A stretch of 64,000 nt of DNA, taken from assembly GCF_013340935.1 (NCBI RefSeq), contig NZ_WHOS01000005.1, positions 62,001 to 126,000 on the forward strand, in the 5' to 3' direction. The translations under genes and the position numbers were made by a program. Of the stretch, positions 1-8,865 are shown piece after piece; within the stretch, counting starts at the first letter, position 1, and every line of letters begins with the position of its first letter. The notes beneath the pieces were generated by a model, which had not been told where the DNA came from, did not search any database, and saw only the letters and a list, made by a program, of their open reading frames with translations. The DNA comes from Azospirillum melinis. Lineage in GTDB: Bacteria > Pseudomonadota > Alphaproteobacteria > Azospirillales > Azospirillaceae.

Positions 1-1262
1 CGGTGCTGTTCGTCGTCCTGGCCGGCTTCCTGATGCCGCTGTGCATCCTGGCGAGCTGGGAGTCGGTTCAGGTCCGCCTGAAGGAATACATGATCGCCTT
101 CCTCGCGCTGGAAACCCTGATGATCGGGATGTTCTGCGCGCTGGACTTCGTTCTGTTCTACATGTTCTTCGAAGGCGTCCTGATCCCGATGTTCCTGATC
201 ATCGGCATCTGGGGCGGCCCGCGCCGCGTCTATGCCGCCTTCAAGTTCTTCCTCTACACGCTGCTCGGCTCGGTCCTGATGCTGCTGGCGATCCTGGCCA
301 TGTATTATGTGGCCGGCACCACCGACATCCCGACCATCACCGCCACCCAGTTCCCGCGCAACATGCAGCTGTGGCTGTGGCTGGCGTTCTTCGCCTCCTT
401 CGCGGTGAAGGTGCCGATGTGGCCGGTCCACACCTGGCTGCCGGATGCCCACGTCGAGGCGCCGACCGCCGGTTCGGTCATCCTGGCCGGCGTGCTGCTG
501 AAGATGGGCGGTTACGGCTTCCTGCGCTTCAACATTCCGATCCTGCCGGAAGCCACCGAGTATTTCGCGCCGCTGATCTACACCCTGTCGGTCGTCGCCG
601 TGATCTATACTTCGCTGGTCGCCCTCGCCCAGGAGGACATGAAGAAGCTGATCGCCTACTCTTCGGTCGCCCACATGGGCTTCGTCACCATCGGCATGTT
701 CGCGCTGAACCAGCAGGGCATCGAAGGCTCGGTGTTCCAGATGCTGTCGCACGGCGTCGTGTCGGGTGCGTTGTTCCTGTGCGTCGGCGTCGTCTATGAC
801 CGATTGCACACCCGCGAGATCGCCCGCTACGGTGGCCTCGTGAAGAACATGCCGAAATACGCGGTGGTCTTCCTGTTCATGACCATGGCTTCGGTCGGCC
901 TGCCGGGCACTGCCGGCTTCGTCGGCGAGTTCCTGGTGTTGATGGGCGTCTTCCGCGACAACACCTGGGTTGCCGCCCTCGCCGCCACCGGCATGGTGCT
1001 GGGTGCTGCCTATGCGCTGTGGCTGTACCGCCGCGTCGTCTACGGCAAGCTGACCAAGCCGGACGTCAAGGCGATGTTCGACATGACCCCGCGCGAGATC
1101 GCGGTGTTCGTGCCGTTGATCGCCGTCGTCCTGTGGATGGGCATCTATCCCAGCAGCTTCCTGAACGTCACCTCGGCATCGGTCGAGCAGCTGATCCAGA
1201 CCTACCAGACCAAGCTGGCCGCGTCGCACGCCGCGTCCGGTGTCTCGGTCGCCGCTCGGTAA
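1..1262 (+). CDS. nuoM: NADH-quinone oxidoreductase subunit M (5' end cut off)
   Basis: This is a membrane proton-pumping subunit of respiratory complex I. The reading frame is open from the window edge and ends with TAA at 1260-1262, giving 419 visible codons of a family usually near 500 residues, so roughly 70-90 N-terminal residues lie outside. The visible part is almost entirely hydrophobic helices. It carries the NuoM signature around [15 protein letters not shown] followed by LLKMGGYG, and the conserved [13 protein letters not shown] segment. The next gene, nuoN, starts 13 nt downstream behind an AAGGGG ribosome-binding site, as in other nuo operons. Confidence 0.97.
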   Translation, partial: VLFVVLAGFLMPLCILASWESVQVRLKEYMIAFLALETLMIGMFCALDFVLFYMFFEGVLIPMFLIIGIWGGPRRVYAAFKFFLYTLLGSVLMLLAILAMYYVAGTTDIPTITATQFPRNMQLWLWLAFFASFAVKVPMWPVHTWLPDAHVEAPTAGSVILAGVLLKMGGYGFLRFNIPILPEATEYFAPLIYTLSVVAVIYTSLVALAQEDMKKLIAYSSVAHMGFVTIGMFALNQQGIEGSVFQMLSHGVVSGALFLCVGVVYDRLHTREIARYGGLVKNMPKYAVVFLFMTMASVGLPGTAGFVGEFLVLMGVFRDNTWVAALAATGMVLGAAYALWLYRRVVYGKLTKPDVKAMFDMTPREIAVFVPLIAVVLWMGIYPSSFLNVTSASVEQLIQTYQTKLAASHAASGVSVAAR

Positions 1263-1275
1263 GGGGTTCTTCGAC

Positions 1276-2724
1276 ATGACCGCAGTGTTTCCCGACATCT
1301 GGCCGGCCCTGCCGGAGATCTTCCTGGCGCTCTCGGGCGTTGCCCTGCTGATGCTGGGCGTGTTCCGCGGCGACGGCTTCACCCGTCCCGTCTCCTACCT
1401 GTCGATCGTCTGCATGCTGCTCGCCGCCATCCTGGCGATGGGCTACGGCAGCGGCCGTGTCGTTACCTTCAACGGCATGTTCGTGATGGACGCCTTCGGC
1501 GTCTTCATGAAGGTGCTGGTGCTGGTCTCCGCTGCCTTCGCGGTGATCCTCGGGCTGGGCTTCAACGAGCGGGAGCAGATGGCCCGCTTCGAGTTCCCGG
1601 TGCTGATGATCTTTGCCACGCTCGGCATGCTGATGATGATCTCGGCCAACGACTTCATCTCGCTGTATGTCGGGCTGGAGACGCAGAGCCTCGCGCTCTA
1701 CGTCATCGCCGCCTTCCGCCGCGACAGCGGCAAGTCGTCGGAAGCCGGCCTGAAGTACTTCGTCCTCGGCTCGCTCTCCTCGGGCATGCTGCTGTACGGT
1801 GCTTCGCTGGTCTACGGCTTTGCCGGCACGACCTCCTTCGACAAGGTGGCCGCCCTGTTCGCCGGCGGCGCCCATGTCTCGCCGGGTCTGGTGATCGGTC
1901 TGGTGTTCGTGATGGCCGGTCTGGCCTTCAAGGTCTCGGCCGCTCCGTTCCACATGTGGACGCCGGACGTGTATGAAGGTGCGCCGACCCCGGTGACCGC
2001 TTTCTTCGCGGCGGCGCCGAAGGTTGCGGCCATTGCCCTGCTGACCCGCGTGGTGATGGAGCCGTTCGGCCATCTCGCCGCCCAGTGGCATCAGGTTCTG
2101 GTGGCGACCGCCATCCTGTCGATGGTGATCGGTTCCTTCGTCGCCATCATGCAGACCAACATCAAGCGCCTGATGGCCTACAGCTCCATCGGCCATGTCG
2201 GCTACGCGCTGGTGGGCCTGACCACCGGCACGCAGGACGGCGTGCGCGGCGTGCTGATCTACATGGCGCTTTACATCGCCATGAACATCGGCGCCTTCGC
2301 CGTCATCCTCAGCATGAAGGCCAAGGGCCAGATGCTGGAGGAGATCAAGGACTTCTCCGGCCTGTCCAAGACCAACCCGATGCTGGCCGCGACCATGGCG
2401 ATCTTCATGTTCTCCATGGCCGGCATCCCGCCGATGGCCGGCTTCTTCGGCAAGCTCTACGTCTTCCTGGCTGCCGTCGCCGCCCAGGAATACACACTGG
2501 CCGTGGTCGGCGTGCTGACCAGCGTCGTGGGTGCCTTCTACTATCTGCGCATCATCAAGATCATGTATTTCGATGAGCCCGCGGTGGTGGTCGACAAGGT
2601 CGATGATGACGGCATGACCGGCGTCCTGGTCCTGACCAGCCTGTTCACCCTTCTGTTCTTCGTCGCTCCGGCGCCGATCCTGAACGGTGCGGCGGCTGCC
2701 GCGGCGGCTCTGTTCGCCGGGTGA
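1276..2724 (+). CDS. nuoN: NADH-quinone oxidoreductase subunit N
   Basis: This 482-residue antiporter-like membrane subunit of complex I couples quinone reduction to proton pumping. I chose the ATG at 1276 because AAGGGG (1261-1266) precedes it and the protein then begins with the usual short segment before the first helix; a longer in-frame start at 1240 would overlap nuoM. About 14 hydrophobic segments are visible, with the family motifs [11 protein letters not shown] and [16 protein letters not shown]. The length matches the family. It is the last nuo gene here; birA follows after 10 nt, suggesting readthrough into housekeeping genes. Confidence 0.97.
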   Translation: MTAVFPDIWPALPEIFLALSGVALLMLGVFRGDGFTRPVSYLSIVCMLLAAILAMGYGSGRVVTFNGMFVMDAFGVFMKVLVLVSAAFAVILGLGFNEREQMARFEFPVLMIFATLGMLMMISANDFISLYVGLETQSLALYVIAAFRRDSGKSSEAGLKYFVLGSLSSGMLLYGASLVYGFAGTTSFDKVAALFAGGAHVSPGLVIGLVFVMAGLAFKVSAAPFHMWTPDVYEGAPTPVTAFFAAAPKVAAIALLTRVVMEPFGHLAAQWHQVLVATAILSMVIGSFVAIMQTNIKRLMAYSSIGHVGYALVGLTTGTQDGVRGVLIYMALYIAMNIGAFAVILSMKAKGQMLEEIKDFSGLSKTNPMLAATMAIFMFSMAGIPPMAGFFGKLYVFLAAVAAQEYTLAVVGVLTSVVGAFYYLRIIKIMYFDEPAVVVDKVDDDGMTGVLVLTSLFTLLFFVAPAPILNGAAAAAAALFAG

Positions 2725-2734
2725 TATCCGACCG

Positions 2735-3532
2735 ATGACATCATCGCTCGAAGCGGAGGCGGCGCGTCTGCGCCTGCCTCCGGGCTTCCAGGTCAAGGCC
2801 TTCGACTCCGTCGGCAGCACGAACGACGAGGCGAAGGCCTTGTCGCGTTCCGGGGCACCTGAAGGCACCGTCGTCTGGGCGCGCCGCCAGGAGAGCGGCC
2901 GGGGCCGCCGGGGCCGGGCCTGGACCTCCCCGGAAGGCAACCTTTACAGCACGACCATCCTGCGGCCCGGCCTGCCTCCCGCGGAAGCCGCCCAAGTCTC
3001 GTTCGTCGCCGCGCTCGCCATTGCCGAAACCGCCGAATCGGTGCTGCCCGATCCCGGCGGCGTCCGCTGCAAATGGCCGAACGACGTGCTGGTGCATGAC
3101 CGCAAGCTGTCCGGCATCCTCCTCGAGTCGGAGCCGGCGCCCGACGGCAAGGTCGCCTGGGTGGTGCTGGGCGTGGGCATCAACCTGCGGCATTTTCCCC
3201 CCACCGCCGATTATGGTGCCACCTCCCTGATCGCCGAAGGCGCTCCGCCCATGGGCTCCGGGGCACTGCTGGAGGTCTATGCGGAGCATCTGGCGGCTTG
3301 GTATGGCCGCTGGCGTGCCCATGGTTTCGGTCCCGTGCGCGATGCGTGGATGTCACGGGCCAAGGGGTTGGGCGGGCCGATCCTGGTCAGGCTGGCCGAT
3401 CGGACGATCCCCGGCACCTTCGCCGATCTGGACAGCGACGGCGTTCTGTTGCTTGATCCAACGGACGGCGGACCGCGCCAGCGGATCGCTGCCGGCGACG
3501 TGTTCTTCGCGCCGCCACCCGCAGACCCCTGA
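2735..3532 (+). CDS. birA: Biotin-[acetyl-CoA-carboxylase] ligase, monofunctional
   Basis: This enzyme activates biotin with ATP and attaches it to the biotin carboxyl carrier protein. The 265-residue protein has the ligase motif GRGRRGRAW (biotinyl-AMP loop), KWPNDV and VVLGVGINL, then a small C-terminal beta domain. There is no N-terminal helix-turn-helix domain, so unlike E. coli BirA it should not act as the biotin operon repressor. The ATG at 2735 lies 10 nt after nuoN; a longer start would overlap nuoN. This downstream-of-nuo position is common in alphaproteobacteria. Confidence 0.94.
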   Translation: MTSSLEAEAARLRLPPGFQVKAFDSVGSTNDEAKALSRSGAPEGTVVWARRQESGRGRRGRAWTSPEGNLYSTTILRPGLPPAEAAQVSFVAALAIAETAESVLPDPGGVRCKWPNDVLVHDRKLSGILLESEPAPDGKVAWVVLGVGINLRHFPPTADYGATSLIAEGAPPMGSGALLEVYAEHLAAWYGRWRAHGFGPVRDAWMSRAKGLGGPILVRLADRTIPGTFADLDSDGVLLLDPTDGGPRQRIAAGDVFFAPPPADP

Positions 3533-3593
3533 CCACCAGACTCCTGAGCCTCCGCCGCCGATTTCAAACGCTCACCGCCTTCAGGATTTTGCC

Positions 3594-4367
3594 ATGCTGC
3601 TCGCGATCGACGCCGGAAACACGAATGTGGTGTTCGCCATCTATGACGGTGACCGCCAGCGCGGCATCTGGCGCACGGCGACCGATCCCAAGCGCACCTC
3701 CGACGAATACATGGTTTGGCTGACCCACCTGATGGCGCTGAAGGGGCTGAAGCCGGTCGACATCCATGGCGCGATCATCGCAAGCGTGGTGCCCGGCGCA
3801 ACCTTCAACCTGAAGCGGCTGTGCAAGGACCATTTCGGCTGCGAGCCGGTGATAGTCGGCCAGCCCGGCGTCGATCTGGGGGCCAAGGCGCTGGTCGACC
3901 GTCCGGAGGAGGTCGGTGCCGACCGGCTGGTCAACACGGTGGCAGCCGCCGCGACCTACAAGACGCCGCTGATCGTCATCGATTTCGGCACGGCGACCAC
4001 CTTCGACGTGGTGGATGCCGAGGGCAATTACCGCGGTGGCGTGATCGCGCCGGGGCTGAACCTGTCGCTGGAGGCGCTGCAGATGGCAGCCTCCAAGCTG
4101 CCGCGCGTCGAAATCCAACCGCCGGCCGAGGTGATCGGCAGGAACACCATCGCCTGCATGCAGTCCGGCATCTTCTGGGGCTATGTCGGCCTGATCGAAG
4201 GGCTGGTCTCCCGCATCCGAGCGGAGTACGGCGAACCGATGCGGGTGGTCGCCACCGGTGGGTTGGCTGTTCTTTTCGCCAAGGCCACCCATGTCATCGA
4301 ACACACCGACAACGAGCTGACGCTCCGCGGTCTCCTCCTGATCCACAAGCGCAACACGGTCCAATGA
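3594..4367 (+). CDS. coaX: Type III pantothenate kinase
   Basis: CoaX phosphorylates pantothenate, the first step of coenzyme A synthesis. The 257-residue length is typical. The N-terminus shows the ASKHA phosphate-binding signature DAGNTN (residues 6-11), and DFGTATTFD and GGVIAPGL are the second phosphate and pantothenate-site motifs. The ATG at 3594 was chosen because the protein then starts directly with the nucleotide-binding strand; upstream in-frame sequence is part of birA. Its stop codon overlaps the rnj start in an ATGA, so the two are probably translationally coupled. Confidence 0.96.
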   Translation: MLLAIDAGNTNVVFAIYDGDRQRGIWRTATDPKRTSDEYMVWLTHLMALKGLKPVDIHGAIIASVVPGATFNLKRLCKDHFGCEPVIVGQPGVDLGAKALVDRPEEVGADRLVNTVAAAATYKTPLIVIDFGTATTFDVVDAEGNYRGGVIAPGLNLSLEALQMAASKLPRVEIQPPAEVIGRNTIACMQSGIFWGYVGLIEGLVSRIRAEYGEPMRVVATGGLAVLFAKATHVIEHTDNELTLRGLLLIHKRNTVQ

Positions 4368-6079
4368 CACAATCCTCCAAGACCGCCGCCGGACTGTCCG
4401 AAGCCCCGGCGGACACCTTCGTTCCGGAGGATGGCGCATTGTATTTCCTCCCGCTCGGCGGATCCGGCGAGATCGGGATGAACCTCAACCTCTACTGCCA
4501 TCAGGGCAAATGGCTGATGGTGGATCTCGGCATCTCCTTCGCCGACGACACCATGCCCGGGCTCGATGTCATCATGCCCGATCCGGCCTTCATCGCGGCG
4601 CGGCGCAACGATCTGGTCGGGCTCGTGCTGACCCACGCGCATGAGGACCATCTGGGTGCCGTCCAGTATCTGTGGCCGGAACTGCGCTGCCCCGTCTATT
4701 GCACGCCCTTCACCGCGGCCTTCCTGCGTGCCAAGCTGCATGAGAAGGGCCTGAGCAGCACGGTGCCGATCCACGAGATTCCGCTGGGCGGCACGGTGGA
4801 GGTCGGTCCCTTCTCCGTCGAATATGTCACCATGACGCATTCGATCCCCGAACCGAACGCGCTCGCCATCCGCACCTCGGCCGGGACCATCCTGCACACC
4901 GGCGACTGGAAGCTCGACCCCGATCCGCTGGTCGGCGAGACGGCGGACGAGGAACGGCTGCGCGCCATCGGTGACGAGGGGGTACTGGCGCTGGTCGGCG
5001 ACAGCACCAATGCTCTGGTGCCCGGCGCGTCCGGATCGGAGGCGACCGTCCGTGACGCGCTGATGGAGCTGTTCGGCCGCTACCGCGACCGCCGCATCGC
5101 CGTCAGCTGCTTCGCCACCAACGTGGCGCGGCTGGAGAGCATCGCCGCCGCCGCCGCCGCGCATGACCGCCATGTGGCGCTGGTCGGCCGGTCGCTGTGG
5201 CGCATCAACGAGGCGGCGCGGGCCACCGGCTATCTGGCCGACGTGCCGAAATTCCTGTCGGAGCATGACGCCAGCTATCTGCCGCGGGAAAAGCTGGTGC
5301 TGATCTGCACCGGCAGCCAGGGCGAGCCGCGCTCCGCCCTTGCCCGCATCGCCGCCAATGACCATCCGCAGGTGACGCTGTCGCGCGGTGACGTGGTGAT
5401 CTTCTCCTCTCGCGAGATTCCGGGCAACGAGCGCGCCATCGGCCGTATGCAGAACCAGCTCGTCACCCAGGGCGTCGAGCTGGTGACGGCGGACGAGGCG
5501 TCGGTCCATGTGTCCGGCCACCCGGCGCGCGACGAGCTGGTGCGCATGTACCAGTGGGTGCGCCCGCGCATCGCCGTGCCGGTCCATGGCGAGCAGCGCC
5601 ACCAGCAGGCCCATGCGGCCCTGGCGGAGAATTGCCAGGTCGCCCACAGCATTGTGCCCGCCAACGGCGAGGTCCTCCGCCTCGACGGGGCGGAAGGTGC
5701 CCGCGTGGTGGCCCATGTCCGGGCCGGGCGCATGGCGGTGGACGGCAAGCGTCTGGTGCCGCTCGACACCGGCATGATGCGGGCGCGCAACCGGATGGTG
5801 AACAACGGGGCCGCCGTGGTGACGCTGGTGATGAGCGCGACGGGCGAACTGATGACCGCGCCGCAGGTGGCGGTGATGGGGCTGATCGACGAAGCGACCG
5901 ACCGCGACCTGCTGCTGGACGTGGTCGATGCGGTGCGCGAGTCGGTGGCGATGCTGCCCAAGTCGGCGCGCGCCGACGACGCCCAGGTGAAGGAGGCGGC
6001 ACGGATCGCCGTGCGCCGCTGCTTCAATGCGTCCCACGGCAAGAAGCCGGTGACGGAGGTCCATCTGGTCCGCGTCTGA
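4364..6079 (+). CDS. rnj: Ribonuclease J
   Basis: RNase J is a metallo-beta-lactamase/beta-CASP nuclease with endo- and 5'-3' exonuclease activity in RNA turnover. The 571-residue protein has the metal-binding motif HAHEDHLG in the N-terminal third, later beta-lactamase ligands (THSIPE, HTGDWK), a beta-CASP domain with CFATN and GSQGEP, and the HVSGHPARDEL and PVHGEQRH motifs near the end of the catalytic core, followed by the RNase J C-terminal domain. The start ATG overlaps coaX. The coaX-rnj-mce order is widespread in alphaproteobacteria. Confidence 0.96.
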   Translation: MTQSSKTAAGLSEAPADTFVPEDGALYFLPLGGSGEIGMNLNLYCHQGKWLMVDLGISFADDTMPGLDVIMPDPAFIAARRNDLVGLVLTHAHEDHLGAVQYLWPELRCPVYCTPFTAAFLRAKLHEKGLSSTVPIHEIPLGGTVEVGPFSVEYVTMTHSIPEPNALAIRTSAGTILHTGDWKLDPDPLVGETADEERLRAIGDEGVLALVGDSTNALVPGASGSEATVRDALMELFGRYRDRRIAVSCFATNVARLESIAAAAAAHDRHVALVGRSLWRINEAARATGYLADVPKFLSEHDASYLPREKLVLICTGSQGEPRSALARIAANDHPQVTLSRGDVVIFSSREIPGNERAIGRMQNQLVTQGVELVTADEASVHVSGHPARDELVRMYQWVRPRIAVPVHGEQRHQQAHAALAENCQVAHSIVPANGEVLRLDGAEGARVVAHVRAGRMAVDGKRLVPLDTGMMRARNRMVNNGAAVVTLVMSATGELMTAPQVAVMGLIDEATDRDLLLDVVDAVRESVAMLPKSARADDAQVKEAARIAVRRCFNASHGKKPVTEVHLVRV

Positions 6080-6148
6080 GTGAAACACTGTATAACAGGC
6101 TTATCAGAGCCCGCTAACGGGCCATGGACAGCCATCGAGAGGACACGC

Positions 6149-6553
6149 ATGATCGGGAAGCTCAACCACGTCGCCATCGTCGTTCCGAACCTGCCGGCGG
6201 CGACCGCACTCTACCGCGACACTCTGGGCGCCGCGGTGTCGCAGCCGGTGGACCTGCCGCCGCATGGCGTCACGGTCGTCTTCGTCACGCTGCCCAACAC
6301 CAAGATCGAGCTGCTGCATCCCTTTGGGGAGAAGTCCCCGATTGCCGGGTTCCTGGACAAGAACCCGTCTGGCGGCATCCACCACATCTGCTACGAGGTG
6401 GAGGACATCCTGGCCGCCCGCGACCGGATGAAGGAGCAGGGCGCCCGCGTGCTGGGCGACGGCGAGCCGAAGATCGGCGCCCATGACAAGCCGGTGCTGT
6501 TCCTGCATCCGAAGGATTTCTGCGGGACGCTGGTGGAGCTGGAACAGGCCTGA
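6149..6553 (+). CDS. mce: Methylmalonyl-CoA epimerase
   Basis: This small glyoxalase-fold enzyme interconverts (R)- and (S)-methylmalonyl-CoA in propionate metabolism. The 134 residues form two vicinal-oxygen-chelate modules. Likely metal ligands are His7 (NHVAIVV), a His in GGIHHICYEV and the Glu in GTLVELE. GAGAGGA at 6137-6143 supports the ATG at 6149, whereas an in-frame ATG at 6080 abuts the rnj stop and lacks such a site. A short GCCCG/CGGGC hairpin lies in the 69-nt gap after rnj. Confidence 0.94.
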   Translation: MIGKLNHVAIVVPNLPAATALYRDTLGAAVSQPVDLPPHGVTVVFVTLPNTKIELLHPFGEKSPIAGFLDKNPSGGIHHICYEVEDILAARDRMKEQGARVLGDGEPKIGAHDKPVLFLHPKDFCGTLVELEQA

Positions 6554-6559
6554 TCCTGG

Positions 6560-6595
6560 CCTGCCAGGGGGCCTGCCAGGGGACCTGCCAGGGGA
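6560..6595 (+). repeat. Three tandem 12-bp repeats
   Basis: The unit CCTGCCAGGGG(G/A) occurs three times without gap between the mce stop and the DUF1467 gene, and a fourth partial copy (CCTG) follows. It looks like replication-slippage expansion in a short intergenic spacer. Confidence 0.85.
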
Positions 6596-6623
6596 CCTGA
6601 TCGACTGACATGCGGAGAGGGCG

Positions 6624-6878
6624 ATGGACAACTGGGTGACTGCGGCCTTCGTCTACATCGTCGTGTGGTGGGTGGTGCTGTTCGCGGTGCTGCCCTGGGG
6701 CGTCAGGACTCCGGAGACGCCGGAACCCGGCATGGCCTCCTCCGCACCGGTCGAGCCGCGTATTCTGCGCAAATTCATCATCACGTCGCTGGTCGCCCTG
6801 CTGGTGTGGCTGGTGATTTTCGGCATCGAGCGGTCCGGCCTCGTTTCCTTCCGGGACATGGCGCGGGACATGTTCTGA
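6624..6878 (+). CDS. DUF1467 family membrane protein
   Basis: This 84-residue protein has two hydrophobic segments, about residues 6-25 and 52-68, around a Pro/Glu-rich loop with the motif LPWGVRTPE. The pattern matches DUF1467, a small inner-membrane family of unknown function found next to mce and proS in many alphaproteobacteria. GGAGAGGG precedes the ATG. Neither the sequence nor the neighbours show a biochemical role, though the conserved position suggests cotranscription with mce. Confidence 0.85.
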   Translation: MDNWVTAAFVYIVVWWVVLFAVLPWGVRTPETPEPGMASSAPVEPRILRKFIITSLVALLVWLVIFGIERSGLVSFRDMARDMF

Positions 6879-6899
6879 CGACACAGAGGAGCAGGGCGG

Positions 6900-7475
6900 G
6901 TGAGCCTGACTTATTGCGCGGCCGCACCCGGCCATCCCCACCATGGTCCCTACCATGACGGCGAATACGGCTTTCCCAGCAGCGATGACCGGGTGCTGTT
7001 CGAGCGTCTGGTGCTGGAGATCAATCAGGCCGGCCTGTCCTGGCTGACCATCCTGAAGAAGCGGGATGCTTTCCGTGCCGCCTTCGATGGGTTCGACATC
7101 GACCGGGTCGCCGCCTATGGCGAGGCGGAGCGGGCGCGGCTGCTGGCCGATGCGGGGATCATCCGCAACCGCCTGAAGGTCGATGCTGTGATCGAGAATG
7201 CCCGGCGCATCGTCGCGCTGCGGGAAACCCACGGCTCCTTCGACGGCTGGCTGCGTGCCCACCATCCGCTGTCCAAGGCGGAGTGGGTGAAGCTGTTCGG
7301 CCGTACCTTCCGCTTCACCGGCGGCGAGATCGTCGGTGAGTTCCTGATGAGCCTGGGTTACCTGCCGGGTGCTCATCAGGCCGACTGTCCGGTCCAGGCG
7401 GTGGTGCTGGAGCTGAATCCGCCGTGGAAAGCCGCAATGGACGCTGGTTATCGCGGGGATCAGCCTAAGGAATAA
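6900..7475 (+). CDS. tag: DNA-3-methyladenine glycosylase I
   Basis: Tag removes 3-methyladenine from alkylated DNA as the first step of base excision repair. The 191-residue length matches E. coli Tag (187). The zinc-site residues are visible: Cys6 and His19 at the N-terminus, and the C-terminal HQADC pair. The catalytic Glu lies in LEINQAGLSW (about residue 40). The start is GTG at 6900 behind GAGGAGCAGGG. It follows DUF1467 by 21 nt and interrupts the more usual mce-DUF1467-proS order. Confidence 0.93.
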   Translation: MSLTYCAAAPGHPHHGPYHDGEYGFPSSDDRVLFERLVLEINQAGLSWLTILKKRDAFRAAFDGFDIDRVAAYGEAERARLLADAGIIRNRLKVDAVIENARRIVALRETHGSFDGWLRAHHPLSKAEWVKLFGRTFRFTGGEIVGEFLMSLGYLPGAHQADCPVQAVVLELNPPWKAAMDAGYRGDQPKE

Positions 7476-7965
7476 GCAAAAGACCGCACAGAACCACGGC
7501 AAATGCTGAAATCCTGGGCAAAAGTGCAAGTATTTTGTGCAGGAGATGGCTCTGCCTCTGTTTTAGGCTTGCTATGGCCACGGCGCGGGTCCACTCTTTT
7601 CTGGTGACGAGGGGGGATCTTCCCCCCTTTCCGACGCCTGGTGGCGATTCCTCCCTAAACTCGATAGGCCGCGCCGCTTTCGCCGCGCGGCCTTTTCTTT
7701 TCCATCGAATGCGGGTCGGCATCGGGTGATGCGGCGGAGACAGGAAATTTCCGCCGATGGTCCAGAAAACGTTAACGGTTTACTTGGTAGCGTTGCTCGG
7801 CTTAGTTCCCGTGGTGGGGTTTCCCCAGTACGGGCGTTCAGCCGGGTTTTTCAGATCGTCACGGGGGGCCATGCCGTCCGGGGGCTTTCCGCTTTGCTCG
7901 CGTATCCAGCTGGACCTTTGCCCGCTTCGGCGGGCGGCAGGAAAGGGACGACAGTCGAGGCGCCG
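7476..7965 (+). other. 490-nt non-coding region with candidate attenuator or sRNA
   Basis: I see no convincing gene here. From 7582 to 7703 there is a structured stretch. GGCGCGG (7582-7588) can pair with CCGCGCC (7669-7675), enclosing the hairpins GGGGGG-ATCTT-CCCCCC (7611-7627) and CGCC-TGGT-GGCG (7635-7646) and a CCTCCC tract (7650-7655). CCGCGCC is also the 5' arm of a strong terminator, so the two folds are mutually exclusive. Further on are CGTTAACG (7770-7777) and a GCCCGC-TTCG-GCGGGC hairpin (7920-7935) just before the next gene. No clear promoter was found. Confidence 0.5.
7667..7702 (+). terminator. Strong intrinsic terminator
   Basis: GGCCGCGC (7667-7674) pairs with GCGCGGCC (7685-7692), and the stem continues inward past one C-C mismatch to a four-base loop. 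It is followed by the U-tract TTTTCTTTT on the plus strand. It could end the mce-tag transcript, an sRNA, or a regulated leader of the gene at 7966. Confidence 0.85.
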
Positions 7966-8865
7966 ATGGCCGCGAATGAAAACGAACGGTTCAATCAGTT
8001 CGCGGCGGTTGTGGCGGCCGAACTGTTGGAGCGTACCAAGAAAAGCATGGAGCTGCTGGCGCCTGAGCAACAGCCAAGCTCGGTCCTGCCTTTCATCCAG
8101 ACTCCGTCCTTCATTGAGTTCTATCAGGAACTGGTGCGCGTCGGCATTCTGCCGGTCGTGCTCAGCCGCCGTCCGGTGCGCGCCATCGTCGGTGACGTCG
8201 ACTGGGCGCGGGAAGGGCGGGAGTATCTGCTGACCGTTCTCGACGACCGCTCCAACGCCATCTTCACGGCCTGGGAATTTGCCTGGGACTCGCTGTGGGA
8301 CGAGCGCAAGATCGGGCAGGATGGCGGCGCCAGCAGCCAGTCCAAGCCGAAGAAGGGCTTCTTCAGCGCCCTGTTCGGCCGAAGGCGGGAGGAAAAGACG
8401 GGCAGCGACGGCGGCGGCGGTGCGGAGGGCAGTGTGATGGCCGGCCTTCACACGATGCTGACCGAACTGGCGGAAAAGCGCGGCTTCCTGCCGCTGTTCC
8501 ATGACGATGTCCGGATCCTGAAGGCGCTGCCGCGCCTGAAGCCGGGCCGGGTGGCGCAGGCTTGGAAGGAAATCTCGCAGTACCACCACCAGGAGTTTTA
8601 TCTGCCCGAACCCGAGCAGGCGAAGCCGGGTGTGACCTCCGATTGCCTGCAGAAATGGCATTACAATCTGCCGGACAAGATCGGCGAGTTCCTGGTGCTG
8701 AAGGCGGCTGTCGACCTGGAGCATGTGAACAAGCCCTTCATCGGCAAGTATATCCGCCAGTCGGCGCGGACCCAGGAGGAGGCGGAAAAAGGAATGCCCT
8801 ACCTGTCGATCTACTGGAAGGCCATGCGCAACCCGGCCCCGGTGGCCGAACGGCACACGCTGTGA
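7966..8865 (+). CDS. Conserved-looking hypothetical cytoplasmic protein
   Basis: I do not recognise this 299-residue protein. It has no signal peptide or membrane helix. An N-terminal helical part (residues 1-60) is followed by a segment with WEFAWDSLWDERK, then a low-complexity Lys/Gly/Ser linker (about 118-155), then a second folded part rich in aromatic residues (YHHQEFYLPEPEQ, WHYNLPDKIGEFL). The ATG at 7966 was chosen because the frame upstream has no protein-like character and a GAGG lies at 7957-7960. The stop overlaps the GTG start of the next gene, so the pair forms one translational unit. Confidence 0.75.
   Translation: MAANENERFNQFAAVVAAELLERTKKSMELLAPEQQPSSVLPFIQTPSFIEFYQELVRVGILPVVLSRRPVRAIVGDVDWAREGREYLLTVLDDRSNAIFTAWEFAWDSLWDERKIGQDGGASSQSKPKKGFFSALFGRRREEKTGSDGGGGAEGSVMAGLHTMLTELAEKRGFLPLFHDDVRILKALPRLKPGRVAQAWKEISQYHHQEFYLPEPEQAKPGVTSDCLQKWHYNLPDKIGEFLVLKAAVDLEHVNKPFIGKYIRQSARTQEEAEKGMPYLSIYWKAMRNPAPVAERHTL

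Noticed and set aside
1168..2940. Long open frame antisense to nuoN and birA
   Set aside because: It is His/Gln/Arg-rich with no domain pattern and lies opposite clear genes; such frames are expected in DNA of this GC content.
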